A stretch of 61,212 bases of DNA, from contig JAVZVD010000002.1 in NCBI GenBank assembly GCA_038878695.1, forward strand, positions 198,734-259,945, in the 5' to 3' direction. The position numbers were made by a program, and so were the translations under genes. This document shows, in pieces, positions 1-8,222 of this stretch; the first letter of the stretch is position 1, and the number at the start of each line of letters is the position of its first letter. This stretch comes from Fervidicoccaceae archaeon. GTDB lineage: Archaea > Thermoproteota > Thermoprotei_A > Sulfolobales > Fervidicoccaceae. The notes beneath the pieces were generated by a model that was not told the origin of the DNA, did not search any database, and saw only the letters and a program-made list of their open reading frames with translations.

Positions 1-2
1 AC

Positions 3-767
3 GCGGCCGGCGGCTACGCGATAGAGGCCAGAGGGCTCTCCGTGTCGGTAGGAGGCAAGAGGATCCTCGACGACATCGACCTGAGGATCCCAGCCGGAGC
101 GGTCACGGCGGTTATGGGGCCCAGCGGGAGCGGGAAGACTACGCTGTTGAAGGTCTTCAACAGGCTAGTCGAGCTGATCGACGGAGTCAGAGTCGAGGGG
201 GACGTGAGGGTTTTCGGGAGGAGCGTCTTCGAGATGGACGTCTACGAGCTGAGGAGGATGTTCGGCGTCGTCTTCCAGCAACCGAACCCGTTCCCCCACA
301 TGAGCATATACGAAAACGTGGCCATAGGCCCCAAGATCAACGGTCTGACCAAGAGCAGGAGAGAGCTCGACGAGATCGTGAGGTGGGCCCTCGAGAGGGC
401 GGGCCTCTGGGACGAGGTGAGGGACAGACTGAGGGACCCGCCTTGGAGGCTCAGCGGAGGTCAGCAGCAGAGGCTGTGCCTCGCGAGAGCTCTCGCTCTC
501 AAGCCAAGGATCTTACTGCTCGACGAGCCGACCGCCAACATAGACCCGATAAACACCGCTAGGATCGAGGAGGCGGTCAGGAGGCTCGTCGAGCGCGAGG
601 GCATGACCGCGGTCGTAGTCACGCACATGCCTCACCAGGCCGTTAGGCTCTCGGACTACATCGTCGTGCTCTACGGGGGGAGAATCGTAGAGGAGGGGAC
701 GACGGCGGAGGTCGCCTTAAATCCGAGGCACGAGATAACACGGAAGCTCCTGAGGGGAGAGCTTTGA
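3..767 (+). CDS. pstB: PstB, phosphate ABC transporter ATP-binding subunit (5' partial)
   Basis: This is the ATPase of the phosphate importer, hydrolysing ATP on the cytoplasmic side of PstA/PstC. Visible motifs are Walker A (GPSGSGKT), a Q-loop with the Pst-type stretch QQPNPFPHMS, the signature LSGGQQQR, Walker B (ILLLDEPT) and the switch histidine (VVTHMPHQ). The frame stays open to the left edge and reads a PstB-like beginning (YAIEARGLSV) before the first GTG at 42, so the real start lies outside the window. It overlaps the next gene by four bases (TTGA), consistent with a pst operon entering from the left. Assignment to PstB rather than another ABC ATPase rests on the QQPNPFPHMS motif and the phoU neighbour. 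Confidence 0.92.
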   Translation, partial: AAGGYAIEARGLSVSVGGKRILDDIDLRIPAGAVTAVMGPSGSGKTTLLKVFNRLVELIDGVRVEGDVRVFGRSVFEMDVYELRRMFGVVFQQPNPFPHMSIYENVAIGPKINGLTKSRRELDEIVRWALERAGLWDEVRDRLRDPPWRLSGGQQQRLCLARALALKPRILLLDEPTANIDPINTARIEEAVRRLVEREGMTAVVVTHMPHQAVRLSDYIVVLYGGRIVEEGTTAEVALNPRHEITRKLLRGEL

Positions 768-1369
768 GCTTCTCGCAGAGAGAGAGGGAGATCGAGAGAA
801 TCAAGGCTCAGCTCAGGAGACTGCACGGCATATGCGACGCTCTGCTCGCGAGAGCGCTAGAGAAGAAGCTCACGGTGAGAGAGGCCGAGGAGGCCGTTTG
901 GTTGGCCGAACACGTCAGAGACGAGATAGTGACCTCGATCCTCCTGTTCATGGCCAGGCGCCAGCCCCTTGGAAAGGATCTGATCTTCGCGAAGAGCGCT
1001 CTCGGAGCCTCGTACGACCTGTACAGAATAGTGAGATATGTGAGGGAGAACGCCCTCCTGAGCGAGATCGCGGCGCCGGGCAGCGCTCTCATCGACGAGG
1101 GGCTCAGGAGCGCCATTTTCAAGGTCTCGGAGATGCTCAGAGACGCGGTGAGAGGGCTCATCGACGGAGACGTCGAGGCGGCCAAGGGCGTTCTCCGAAT
1201 GGACGAAGAGATAGACTCGCTCTACGAGCTCAGCCTGTCCAAACTGAGGAGCTCGAGCGCGCTGACCTCGGTCGAGACGGCCAGGCTCCTCGTCCTCAGG
1301 CACATCGAGAGGATGGCCGACCACGCCACGTACGTGGCGAGGACGGCTTTAGAACTTCACCAGGCGTGA
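764..1369 (+). CDS. phoU: PhoU-domain phosphate uptake regulator
   Basis: A 201-residue, wholly helical, highly charged protein starts with TTG inside the pstB stop codon (TTGA). Length, helical pattern and position after pstB fit the PhoU family, which binds metal clusters and modulates the Pst transporter and phosphate signalling. Two PhoU-type repeats are suggested: one around residues 15-90 and a second around 105-190 ending in HIERMADHATYVA. That last stretch matches the family's E/D-rich metal-binding helix (E-R-x-x-D-H). No membrane segment is present. Family assignment is strong from context and moderate from sequence alone. Confidence 0.85.
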   Translation: MSFSQREREIERIKAQLRRLHGICDALLARALEKKLTVREAEEAVWLAEHVRDEIVTSILLFMARRQPLGKDLIFAKSALGASYDLYRIVRYVRENALLSEIAAPGSALIDEGLRSAIFKVSEMLRDAVRGLIDGDVEAAKGVLRMDEEIDSLYELSLSKLRSSSALTSVETARLLVLRHIERMADHATYVARTALELHQA

Positions 1370-1379
1370 ATGCGACGAC

Positions 1380-1512
1380 CCTTCCGCAGCTAGCGAGGCA
1401 GCGGCTCCGGCCTCGACGCCGAGCCTCTCAATGAGTGAGCTCTTCGTCGCCGCCCGTCGGCCCCCTCTCGACCAGCCTCTCGACGCGCTCGGGCCTCGAG
1501 ACGCCCGAAGAG
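1380..1512 (-). pseudogene. Decayed duplicate of the trpA 3' region
   Basis: Bases 1456-1510 match 4388-4442, inside the intact trpA, almost base for base: one substitution and two one-base gaps by eye. Weaker similarity continues to about 1380. Read on the minus strand it gives GVSRPERVERLVE, then after a frame change LIERLGVEAGAAA, against [13 protein letters not shown] and [13 protein letters not shown] in TrpA. No open frame spans it, so it is a relic. It may come from a partial duplication of the trp region or from a lost second trpA. Confidence 0.75.
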
Positions 1513-1694
1513 GTTGGAGAGGGCCCTCGCCGCGATCTCGCCTATCCAACTACGAGTCCGCGATAACGCCGCGAGAGGGTCAGCGAGCGAGGAGGAATCG
1601 GCCCTTGCGCTCTAGAGCTCCCGCTTCCGAGGGCTCGAGGCGCCTCCTCTCAGATGCGGAGACGGATCGCGCCGATAGCGCTCCATACGCTCTC

Positions 1695-2175
1695 TCACCA
1701 CAGGAGCTCCGCCTCGAGCTCCTCGCTCACGGCTCTCCTGAAGGCGACTAGGTACAGGCTCGCTCTCGCCGCGAGGATCGCCGCTTCGGCCGCGGCGAGT
1801 AGAGAGGATCGGCTCGTCAGCTGATACGCGGCCGCGATCGAGTCCACGAAGCCCGTGCGCCGAGGCTATGAGCACGAAGCCGACGAGCCCTCTCCCTCCG
1901 CGAGAGAAGTCCGCCAAGAGCACGATGCTGCCCGCATGGAATAGAGCTACCGTGAATCTCTCGAGAGCAGCCACGGGTTCGGCGGCCGCGAATAGGCCGG
2001 GCGGCGTCGAGCTTGAGCAACGATCAGAGACGCGTAGCCTAAGATCCCCCACCGCGAAGGCCTCGGTCAGCCCAAAGCCCGTGTCGACGCCAAAGGCCTC
2101 GGTGAGGCTCCTACGCCTGACGAAGACGAGCTTGAGGCCGGACTGAGCCGAGCCCGCTACGAATTCGAGCCGCAA
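1695..2175 (-). pseudogene. Conserved-looking gene of unknown function, broken by one frameshift
   Basis: Two minus-strand frames join into one plausible protein of about 160 residues. The first runs from a TTG at 2175 to about 1850 and ends VGFVLIASAHG. The second resumes with FVDSIAAAYQL and ends at a TGA at 1695. Both halves have the GC-rich codon use of the neighbours and protein-like composition: a hydrophobic strand GSIVLLADFSRGG and an alanine-rich helix. The two frames meet near 1848-1858. I do not recognise the family. It could be a genuine pseudogene or a one-base sequence error. Confidence 0.5.
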
Positions 2176-2196
2176 CGATAGACCTATCAGAGATAT

Positions 2197-2790
2197 CTAA
2201 TCGCGCCATAGATCCTCGACCGCCTCGGCGCCCTTCGCCGTGAGTTCTGGGAATAATCGGCAGGGCCTGGACCAGCGATTGAAGGGGAATCGCCACGAGA
2301 AACGCTTCGAGGCCAGGCGCGAGCTCTCCGCCCGTGAGTCTCCTAGAGCCCATGAGTCTGGCCGGCGCGAGGGCCGCGAGTCCCCCGAGCACCGGGGTCG
2401 CCGGAGCGCTACGATCGATGAAGTCAAACCTAGACCTAAAGCCTCGCTTCGCTCCATCTTCTCGACGACGGCCGCCATGCCGTACGCGGATATCTCGGCC
2501 ATTTTCTCCCCCGAGCATCGACATGCCGAATCTCAGCTCAACGACGGCGTTGGTCCCTATCGCCTTGGCCGACCTGGTCAGCCTCCCCAGCACCTCCTCC
2601 CCGGCCTCGGCTAACAGCTCGGTATGCTCCCTTACTTCGCCACCCGCTACGTTTCTGAGAGACTCTGTAATGTGTCTCGGCCCAAGCGCGTCGCCCTGAC
2701 AACTCCTCCGCGCGCCACCCCCTTGACTTCTCTCGCTTATAACTTGGCCTGGCACGGTCTCCGTGGCGACGGACGGACTCCCTCAGATCT
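2197..2790 (-). pseudogene. YbjQ/UPF0145-like gene with several frameshifts
   Basis: The segment 2671-2498 reads ITESLRNVAGGEVREHTELL and later KAIGTNAVVELRFG. The frame shifted by one continues AEISAYGMAAVVEKME from 2499. This order matches the YbjQ/UPF0145 fold (GGE-x-YTELL, then GANAVVG, then YGTAV). A TETVPG-like N-terminal strand is visible near 2755-2770 without a normal start. Downstream the reading returns to the first frame (a hydrophobic stretch AFLVAIPLQSLVQAL), then shifts again to end AEAVEDLWRD and a stop at 2197. At least three frame changes make decay more likely than a single error. YbjQ proteins form pentameric rings of uncertain function. Confidence 0.6.
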
Positions 2791-2907
2791 CCAAGCTTCC
2801 CACATCTGAGGCAGTGCCTCAGGCCGCTCGGGGGAGTATGTCTCCCCAAAGACAATACGTGAGGAGTACGCGCACGCCGCATTCTCCACTCCTGGCGATT
2901 AGCGCCT

Positions 2908-2917
2908 CATAAATAGG
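2908..2917 (+). promoter_or_regulatory. TATA box of mobB
   Basis: CATAAATAGG lies about 37 bases before the TTG start of mobB in otherwise GC-rich DNA. The spacing predicts a transcript starting within about ten bases of the start codon, hence a nearly leaderless mRNA. Confidence 0.5.
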
Positions 2918-2953
2918 CGCGGAGCGAGGCGAGGTCGGAGGCGCTGGGTCCTC

Positions 2954-3532
2954 TTGAGCATTGAGGAACGGAGGAGGCCCCTCGTCGTCGCGGTGGTAGG
3001 GCCGAGGAAATCTGGCAAGACCGCCGTGGCTGAGTGCGTGATCTCCTCCCTCTCGAGAGCTGGTTTGAGCGTGGGGGCCGTGAAGAGGGTCCACGAGGAG
3101 GGCTTCACGATAGACCGCGAGGGCAAGGACTCGTGGAGGTTGGCGAGAGCCGGGGCCGAGGTCGTGGCGGTGGTGGCTCCGGGAGAGGCCTCGCTGGTGA
3201 GGAGGGGGTTGGAGTGGTCGGAGGGGCTCGAGTGGGCTCTGACAGAAATGGCCGAGCTGGGGGTCGACGTGATAGTAGTCGAGGGAGCTCACTCGGTGCT
3301 GGGTTCGAGGAGCGACGTGATGAAGATCTTGGTGGCGAGAGACGAGGAGGAGCTCGAGAGAGTGCTAGAGGGGACGAGGCCGCCGATCGCCGCGGTCTCC
3401 GGCCCCGTGAGCTCGAGGAGAGAGCTCGAGGAGAGGCTCGGCGTGAGGCTCGTCGACTTCTGCTCGAACGAGGAGGCCGCGGTCGAGGTCCTGGGGCTAG
3501 GGGGAAAGGGGTTTGGGTTTCATGTTGGTTGA
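2954..3532 (+). CDS. mobB: MobB-like molybdopterin-guanine dinucleotide adaptor GTPase
   Basis: A 192-residue P-loop protein with Walker A GPRKSGKT near residue 17, a switch region AVKRVHEEGFTID and the strand VIVVEGAH. This order is that of MobB, which binds GTP and assists MobA in attaching GMP to the molybdenum cofactor. The partner genes moaA, moaC, moaD, moaE, moeA and mobA lie 29 kb downstream, so mobB is detached from the main cluster. The TTG start follows a TATA box. The last residues (GGKGFGFHVG) are low in complexity and overlap the edge of an AT-rich transposon remnant, so the natural C terminus may have been replaced by the insertion. Confidence 0.85.
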   Translation: MSIEERRRPLVVAVVGPRKSGKTAVAECVISSLSRAGLSVGAVKRVHEEGFTIDREGKDSWRLARAGAEVVAVVAPGEASLVRRGLEWSEGLEWALTEMAELGVDVIVVEGAHSVLGSRSDVMKILVARDEEELERVLEGTRPPIAAVSGPVSSRRELEERLGVRLVDFCSNEEAAVEVLGLGGKGFGFHVG

Positions 3533-4055
3533 TGTTGTTTGAATCGACCCTTGGTTTCATGGACCTCAGGGCACCTTTTCATCGGTGCCCACGTCATCGG
3601 TCTCCACCCGTTCAGGGTAACCCCTACCCACAGCTCACCCTCATCTAGCTCGAGTTCACAGCTGTGGGGAAACCCCCACATCTTGGTGTACTTGAGGTAG
3701 ATGTTTATGGATGCGAGCTTCAAAATCTTCTTGAACCCCTTCCTATCCTCGTTGAGACCACTACCGATATCTGTGATAACTTCATATTTCTCCACGTTGT
3801 TCTGCTTAACCCACTCTTCGAGAACTCTTACTTGTCTTTCAAGATCATCCTTCTGCGTACGCGAAGAGGCACGAGCGTAGAGGATGGTGATTTTTTGGTT
3901 TAACAATATCCATCAACTTTTCAACATATTCTTCTCTAAACCTCCACTTACCACTCTCGAGAACAACTGGCTTAATCCAACCCTCTCTCAACGTACTCCC
4001 TCAGAGTAGTGTAACTAATACCGAGTTTTTCACAAACCTCCTTCGGTCGAAGCAT
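3520..4055 (-). mobile_element. IS607-family element remnant: frameshifted tnpA plus a possible tnpB scrap
   Basis: AT-rich DNA unlike its surroundings. From ATG 4055 on the minus strand the MerR-like N terminus of IS607 TnpA is readable (MLRPKEVCEKLGISYTTL), ending at a stop after ERGLD. One frame over it continues WIKPVVLESGKWRFREEYVE. A third frame from about 3906 gives the serine-resolvase part ILYARASS, then QKDDLERQVRVLEEW and ITDIGSGLNEDRKGFKK. The second break sits at an A6 run. After KKILKL the sequence changes to text perhaps from TnpB (ELELDEGELWVGVTL) and stops at 3520. The catalytic Ser of YARASS is present, but the protein is broken and truncated, so the element is dead. Confidence 0.85.
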
Positions 4056-4250
4056 CGATACCCCAAAACAAAGATTGATATCAACTCTATATACCTTTAT
4101 GAAACTCGGAACAGTTGCGTTAGGCGAGGCCTCGACCCACGTAGTTCGGTGGCCGCAGAGCTCGGAGCTCAACGCCTACGACGCTTCGACTTCCCTCCGA
4201 GGGGGAGCCCGGCTCGCCCGGGTTGCGACCTCGCCGGCGGCTCGCGGAGG

Positions 4251-5033
4251 CTAGCGCGCCGAGCCCCTGGCCCGGGCCGCCCTAGACACGGCCTCCTTGA
4301 GTTCTCTGGCCTTCTCCGCCAGAGCGGGGCCTGCTCCGGCTCCTAGCCTCTCGACTATCTCGACGAAGGCGCTCCCCACCACCACTCCGTCGGCCCCCTC
4401 CTCGACCAGCCTCTCGACGTGCTCGGGCCTCGAGACCCCGAAGCCCACGGCGAGAGGCCTCGAGCAGACCCTCTTAGCTCTCTCGAGGAGAGCCAGAGCT
4501 AGAGGAGAGAGCTCCTCGCGGGCTCCGGTCGTGCCGTAGAGCGAGACCAAGTAGACGAAGGCGGTGCTGCGCTCGCATATGAGTCTCAGCCTGTCGTCTG
4601 GCGTGTTCGGGGAGGCGAGGAAGACCGTCCCAACTCCGCTCTCGCGGCAAGAGTCTAGGAGCTCGTCGGCCTCGTCCACGGGGAGGTCGACGACTATGAG
4701 GGCGTCCACTCCGGCCGAGGCGAGGTCCTCAACGAATCTCCTCACCCCTCTCCTGAGCACCGGATTGTAATACGTCATGAGGACGATCGGCTTCCCTCGC
4801 TCCCTCTTCAGCGCTCTAGCTATGTCGAGGACGTGGGAGAGCCTCGTGCCAGCCTTGAGTGCTCTCTGAACTCCCCTCTGTATCGTTGGGCCATCGGCTA
4901 TCGGGTCACTGAAGGGAACCCCGAGCTCGAGGACGTCGGCGAGCTCGAGGACGGCCGAGGCGAGCTCGAGCGACGCCTCGGGGCTGGGGTCCCCGGCCAC
5001 GAGGTAAGCCACGAGGGAGGGCTCATCGAGCAA
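4251..5033 (-). CDS. trpA: Tryptophan synthase alpha subunit
   Basis: 260 residues, full length for TrpA, which cleaves indole-3-glycerol phosphate to indole and passes it through a tunnel to TrpB. The catalytic pair is visible in [18 protein letters not shown]: Glu36 and Asp47, spaced eleven residues apart as in the family. The phosphate-binding loop [10 protein letters not shown] and the GVVVGSAF strand follow. It starts with TTG inside the 3' end of trpB (11-base overlap), so it is probably translationally coupled. It is the last gene of the leftward unit trpC-trpB-trpA. A decayed copy of its 3' third lies at 1380-1512. Confidence 0.97.
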   Translation of the reverse strand: MLDEPSLVAYLVAGDPSPEASLELASAVLELADVLELGVPFSDPIADGPTIQRGVQRALKAGTRLSHVLDIARALKRERGKPIVLMTYYNPVLRRGVRRFVEDLASAGVDALIVVDLPVDEADELLDSCRESGVGTVFLASPNTPDDRLRLICERSTAFVYLVSLYGTTGAREELSPLALALLERAKRVCSRPLAVGFGVSRPEHVERLVEEGADGVVVGSAFVEIVERLGAGAGPALAEKARELKEAVSRAARARGSAR

Positions 5034-6198
5034 GTCCCAGCTCCCTCAGCACGATCTCGAGGTCTTTGTCCCCGCGGCCCGAGAGATTGACGAGTATTAT
5101 CTCATCTCTCGGGGAGTTCGCCGCGAGGTCCATGGCGTAGGCCAGAGCGTGAGCCGCCTCGAGGGCCGGGAGTATCCCCTCGCTCCTGGCCAATTCGACG
5201 TAGGCCTCCAGAGCTCTCCGATCCTCGACCGCCACGTAGCGGACCCTGCCCCTCTCCATGAGGTGGGAGTGCTCGGGCCCAACGGCTGGGTAGTCGAGGC
5301 CGGGGGCGACGCTGTGCGTGTCGAGTATCTGACCGTCGTCGTCCTGAAGCACGTAGGTGAACATGCCGTGTAGGACCCCGGGGCTCCCCGCTAAGAGGGG
5401 AGCGGCGTGCGCCCCCGTGTCTAGACCTCTCCCCCCGGCCTCTACTCCGATCAGCTCGACCGAGTCGTCCAGAAAGGCCGAGAAGATCCCGATCGCGTTG
5501 CTGCCTCCCCCAACGCAGGCGACGACGTAGTCCGGGAGCCCGCCCTCCGCCTCGAGCATTTGAGCTCTGGCCTCTCTGCCTATGACCGATTGGAAGTCTC
5601 TAACTATCATGGGATAGGGGTGAGGCCCGACGACCGAGCCTATGACGTAGTGCGTGTAGGGGAACGAGGCTATCCAGTCTCTCAGAGCCTCGTTTATCGC
5701 GTCCTTGAGGGTCCTGGTCCCGCTCTCGACCGGCACGACGCTGGCCCCGAGCAGCCTCATCCTGTAGACGTTCATCCTCTGCCTCTCGACGTCTTTGCTC
5801 CCCATGTATATGTCGACTCGGAGGCCGAGGAGGGCCCCCGCCATGGCGGTGGCAACGCCGTGCTGACCAGCCCCGGTCTCCGCTATGAGCCTGCTCTTGC
5901 CCATTTTCTTGGCGAGGAGGGCCTGGCCGAGCGTGTTATTTATCTTGTGGGCTCCCCCGTGGAGGAGGTCCTCGCGCTTGAGATAGATCTTGGCCCCCCC
6001 GATCCTCTTGGTGAGGTTCTCGGCGAAGTAGAGCGGGGTGGGCCTGCCGGCGTAGGTCCTGAGATACTTATCGAGCTCTCTCCAGAATCCCTCGTCGTTC
6101 TTGAGCGTCTCGTACGCCTCCTCGAGCTCGAGGAGAGGCTGGAGGAGCGTCTCGGGCACGTATCTGCCCCCGAATCTACCAAAGCGCAAGAGAGGCAC
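5023..6198 (-). CDS. trpB: Tryptophan synthase beta subunit (TrpB1 type)
   Basis: A 391-residue PLP enzyme that joins indole and serine. The PLP lysine is Lys85 in GGAHKINN. The catalytic Glu and allosteric loop are in ETGAGQHG, and the phosphate cup is CVGGGSNA. The N terminus [14 protein letters not shown] is that of the TrpA-coupled TrpB1 group rather than the longer TrpB2 paralogues. It sits between trpC (30-base gap) and trpA (11-base overlap). Confidence 0.97.
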   Translation of the reverse strand: MPLLRFGRFGGRYVPETLLQPLLELEEAYETLKNDEGFWRELDKYLRTYAGRPTPLYFAENLTKRIGGAKIYLKREDLLHGGAHKINNTLGQALLAKKMGKSRLIAETGAGQHGVATAMAGALLGLRVDIYMGSKDVERQRMNVYRMRLLGASVVPVESGTRTLKDAINEALRDWIASFPYTHYVIGSVVGPHPYPMIVRDFQSVIGREARAQMLEAEGGLPDYVVACVGGGSNAIGIFSAFLDDSVELIGVEAGGRGLDTGAHAAPLLAGSPGVLHGMFTYVLQDDDGQILDTHSVAPGLDYPAVGPEHSHLMERGRVRYVAVEDRRALEAYVELARSEGILPALEAAHALAYAMDLAANSPRDEIILVNLSGRGDKDLEIVLRELGLAR

Positions 6199-6228
6199 CG
6201 CGCGGCCCTCAACTTCGGCGAGCAGGCT

Positions 6229-7023
6229 TTAAGCGTTCGGGGAGCTGGAGACCTTGACGGAGGATAGCTCGGCCGCTAGCTCGGGAGATCTCATGAGGGA
6301 GGTTCCCACGAGTATCGCGTCGGCTCCCCAGGAGGCCGCGGCCTCGGCGTCTCTCCTACTAGCTATGCCGCTCTCGAGCACGACGAGCCTGACTCTGCCC
6401 CTGACCGCCTCGACGGCTTTCTTGGCTCTCTCGAGAGAGACCGACAGGTCCCTCAGGTCCCTCGAGTTGACCCCGAGCAGCGAGTCCGGGGCCTCGCGCG
6501 CGACCTCTCTCGCGTCATCCTCGTTATCGACCTCGATTAGAGGCTCGAGCCCGAGCCTCCTGGCCTCGTCGACGAGCTCCCAGAGGTGATCTCCGAGGAG
6601 CCTCTTGATGAGGAGCGCGGAGCTGGCCCCCAGCCCTCTAGCCTCCTCGAGCTGCCGGGGGGAGACCACGAAGTCCTTGTAGAGGACCGGCCTCCCGAAG
6701 GAAACCGCGACCTTGACGAAGAGGGGGTGACCGGCGAAGCGGAGAGGCTCCGCTACGACGCTCAGAGCCGTCGCGTACCTCGAGACCTTCTCGAAGTAGG
6801 TCCACGGGTCGAGGTCCAATCTAATGACCCCAGAAGGGGAGACGCGCTTGTACTCGGCGATGAGGGCCAAGAAGCCCTCGGACCTCCTGCGCTCGAGGGC
6901 CTCGACGATGCTGGGGGCATCGGCCGAGCTCGAGAGAGCCTCTATCCTCCTGAGCGCGAGGATCCTCATCGAATCGACGAAGCTCACCAAGCGTGAGGCC
7001 ACCGCTCGACTGTAGAGAGCCAA
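6229..7023 (-). CDS. trpC: Indole-3-glycerol-phosphate synthase
   Basis: A TIM-barrel enzyme closing the indole ring. Characteristic segments are LIAEYKRVSPSG (catalytic Lys), VLYKDFVV, LIEVDNEDDA, LGVNSRDL, VLESGI and AILVGTSLM. First gene of the leftward trp unit. The TTG at 7023 lies immediately next to a TATA-like element (7025-7035), too close for transcription to start upstream of it. A GTG at 7002, about 27 bases from the TATA centre, would suit a leaderless transcript and shorten the protein by seven residues to 257. Which start is used is undecided. Confidence 0.95.
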   Translation of the reverse strand: MALYSRAVASRLVSFVDSMRILALRRIEALSSSADAPSIVEALERRRSEGFLALIAEYKRVSPSGVIRLDLDPWTYFEKVSRYATALSVVAEPLRFAGHPLFVKVAVSFGRPVLYKDFVVSPRQLEEARGLGASSALLIKRLLGDHLWELVDEARRLGLEPLIEVDNEDDAREVAREAPDSLLGVNSRDLRDLSVSLERAKKAVEAVRGRVRLVVLESGIASRRDAEAAASWGADAILVGTSLMRSPELAAELSSVKVSSSPNA

Positions 7024-7024
7024 A

Positions 7025-7035
7025 GCTTTAAAAGC
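7025..7035. promoter_or_regulatory. Shared TATA-like element of the divergent trp units
   Basis: GCTTTAAAAGC is the only AT-rich stretch in the 188 bases between trpC and trpD and is nearly palindromic. Leftward it would place transcription at the GTG at 7002 of trpC. Rightward it would start the trpD transcript near 7055, giving a leader of about 155 bases. A single element serving both units is an inference from spacing. Confidence 0.5.
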
Positions 7036-7066
7036 GTGGGAAACCCGTGGAACTCAGGTGCTCTCG

Positions 7067-7149
7067 ATGCGCCAATGGGCTTGAGGCTCCGCGGACTCCC
7101 TCTTCTGCCTTGGAGCTTCTTGAGAGGAGAGAGCTCTCGGGGGTCCGCG
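7067..7149 (+). promoter_or_regulatory. Structured leader of trpD with a Trp-containing mini-ORF
   Basis: Between the shared TATA element and trpD, the sequence 7067-7084 encodes MRQWA and a stop. It is followed by an 11-bp stem, 7090-7100 (CGCGGACTCCC) with 7139-7149 (GGGGGTCCGCG), one G-T wobble, closing a 38-base loop. The arrangement resembles a transcribed leader, but a single Trp codon is weak evidence for attenuation and GC-rich stems are expected by chance here. The trpD ribosome-binding site (AGGAGGT, about 7194-7200) lies downstream of the stem. Confidence 0.3.
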
Positions 7150-7211
7150 CCTCCTCGAGCCTCCTCGGCGCCCCCGGCCGAGGGCTCGGAGTCTAGGAGG
7201 TTCGACCAACG

Positions 7212-8222
7212 ATGAGGGATCTCATCGAGAAGATCTCGAGAGGGGCTGCTCTGAGCCTCGAGGAGGCCAGGAGAGCGGCCCTCGAGATGTTGAGAGGAGT
7301 CGACGAGGTCGTCGCCGCCGCCCTGCTGATGGGGATGAGAGTGAGGGGGGAGAGCTCCGAGGAGATAGCAGGCTTCGCCGGGGCTCTGCGCGAGACCTGC
7401 GTGAGGATAGAGCTCGGGGAGCTGGCGAGATCCGCGGTCGATACAGCCGGGACGGGGGGAGACGGGTTGAGGACCCTCAACGCCTCGACCGCCGCCGCCC
7501 TCGTGGCGGCATACCTCGGAGCCGTTGTCGTGAAGCACGGCAACAGGAGCGTCTCGTCATCATCAGGCAGCGCCGACTTCATCGAGGCTCTGGGCTTCGA
7601 GTTGAGCGCTCCCCCCGAGAGGCTCTCGAGAATGGCCCGCGAGCTACGCTTCGCCTTCGCCTTCGCCCCGAGCCACCACGTAGCGATGAGGAACGTCATG
7701 TCGGTCAGGAGGAGGCTGGGGGTGAGGACTATCTTCAACCTCGCGGGCCCCCTCTCGAACCCGGCCTTCGTCTCGAGGCAGGTGATAGGGGTGGCGGAGC
7801 GCTCTCTGCTCGAGAGGGTGGCCGAGGCCGCTTCTCTACTGGGCTACGATCTGGCCCTCGTGGTGCACGGAGAGCCGGGAGTCGACGAGGTCTCGGTCTT
7901 CGGGGCGACGGAGGTCGTCGAGGTCAGGAGAGGTTCGATCGAGAGGTTCGCGCTGACTCCGGCCGACCTCGGCCTGAGGAAGAGAGAGCTCGGCGAGGTG
8001 AGGGTGGAGAGCGCTAGGCACAGCGTCGAGAGGTTCAGGAGAGCCGTCCTCGGCTCCGACGAGGCGGCTAGAGACTTCATAGCGGCGAACGCGGCCGCGG
8101 CGCTCTACGTGGCCGGAATCGCGAAGGATCTGAGAGACGGGGTCGAGCTCGCTCTCAGCCGGATGGACGGGGGCCTGCTGAGCTACGTCGACGAGCTGGC
8201 CGAGGCGAGCAGATCGCTTTGA
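7212..8222 (+). CDS. trpD: Anthranilate phosphoribosyltransferase
   Basis: 336 residues. It transfers phosphoribose from PRPP to anthranilate. The glycine loop DTAGTGGDG, the KHGNRSVSS motif and the anthranilate-site segment SHHVAMRNV with RRRLGVRTIFNLAGPLSNP are all present. An ATG start follows a strong ribosome-binding site (AGGAGGT). First gene of the rightward unit trpD-F-E-G. Its stop overlaps the TTG of trpF (TTGA at 8219). Confidence 0.97.
   Translation: MRDLIEKISRGAALSLEEARRAALEMLRGVDEVVAAALLMGMRVRGESSEEIAGFAGALRETCVRIELGELARSAVDTAGTGGDGLRTLNASTAAALVAAYLGAVVVKHGNRSVSSSSGSADFIEALGFELSAPPERLSRMARELRFAFAFAPSHHVAMRNVMSVRRRLGVRTIFNLAGPLSNPAFVSRQVIGVAERSLLERVAEAASLLGYDLALVVHGEPGVDEVSVFGATEVVEVRRGSIERFALTPADLGLRKRELGEVRVESARHSVERFRRAVLGSDEAARDFIAANAAAALYVAGIAKDLRDGVELALSRMDGGLLSYVDELAEASRSL

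Noticed and set aside
1431-2699. Several 90-120-residue rightward frames in the decayed region
   Set aside because: They are complementary to the recognisable leftward relics and show no family signal.
3034-3648. Large arginine-rich frames inside mobB and similar frames in many genes
   Set aside because: They are antisense or shifted shadows produced by GC-rich codons, without motifs or start signals.
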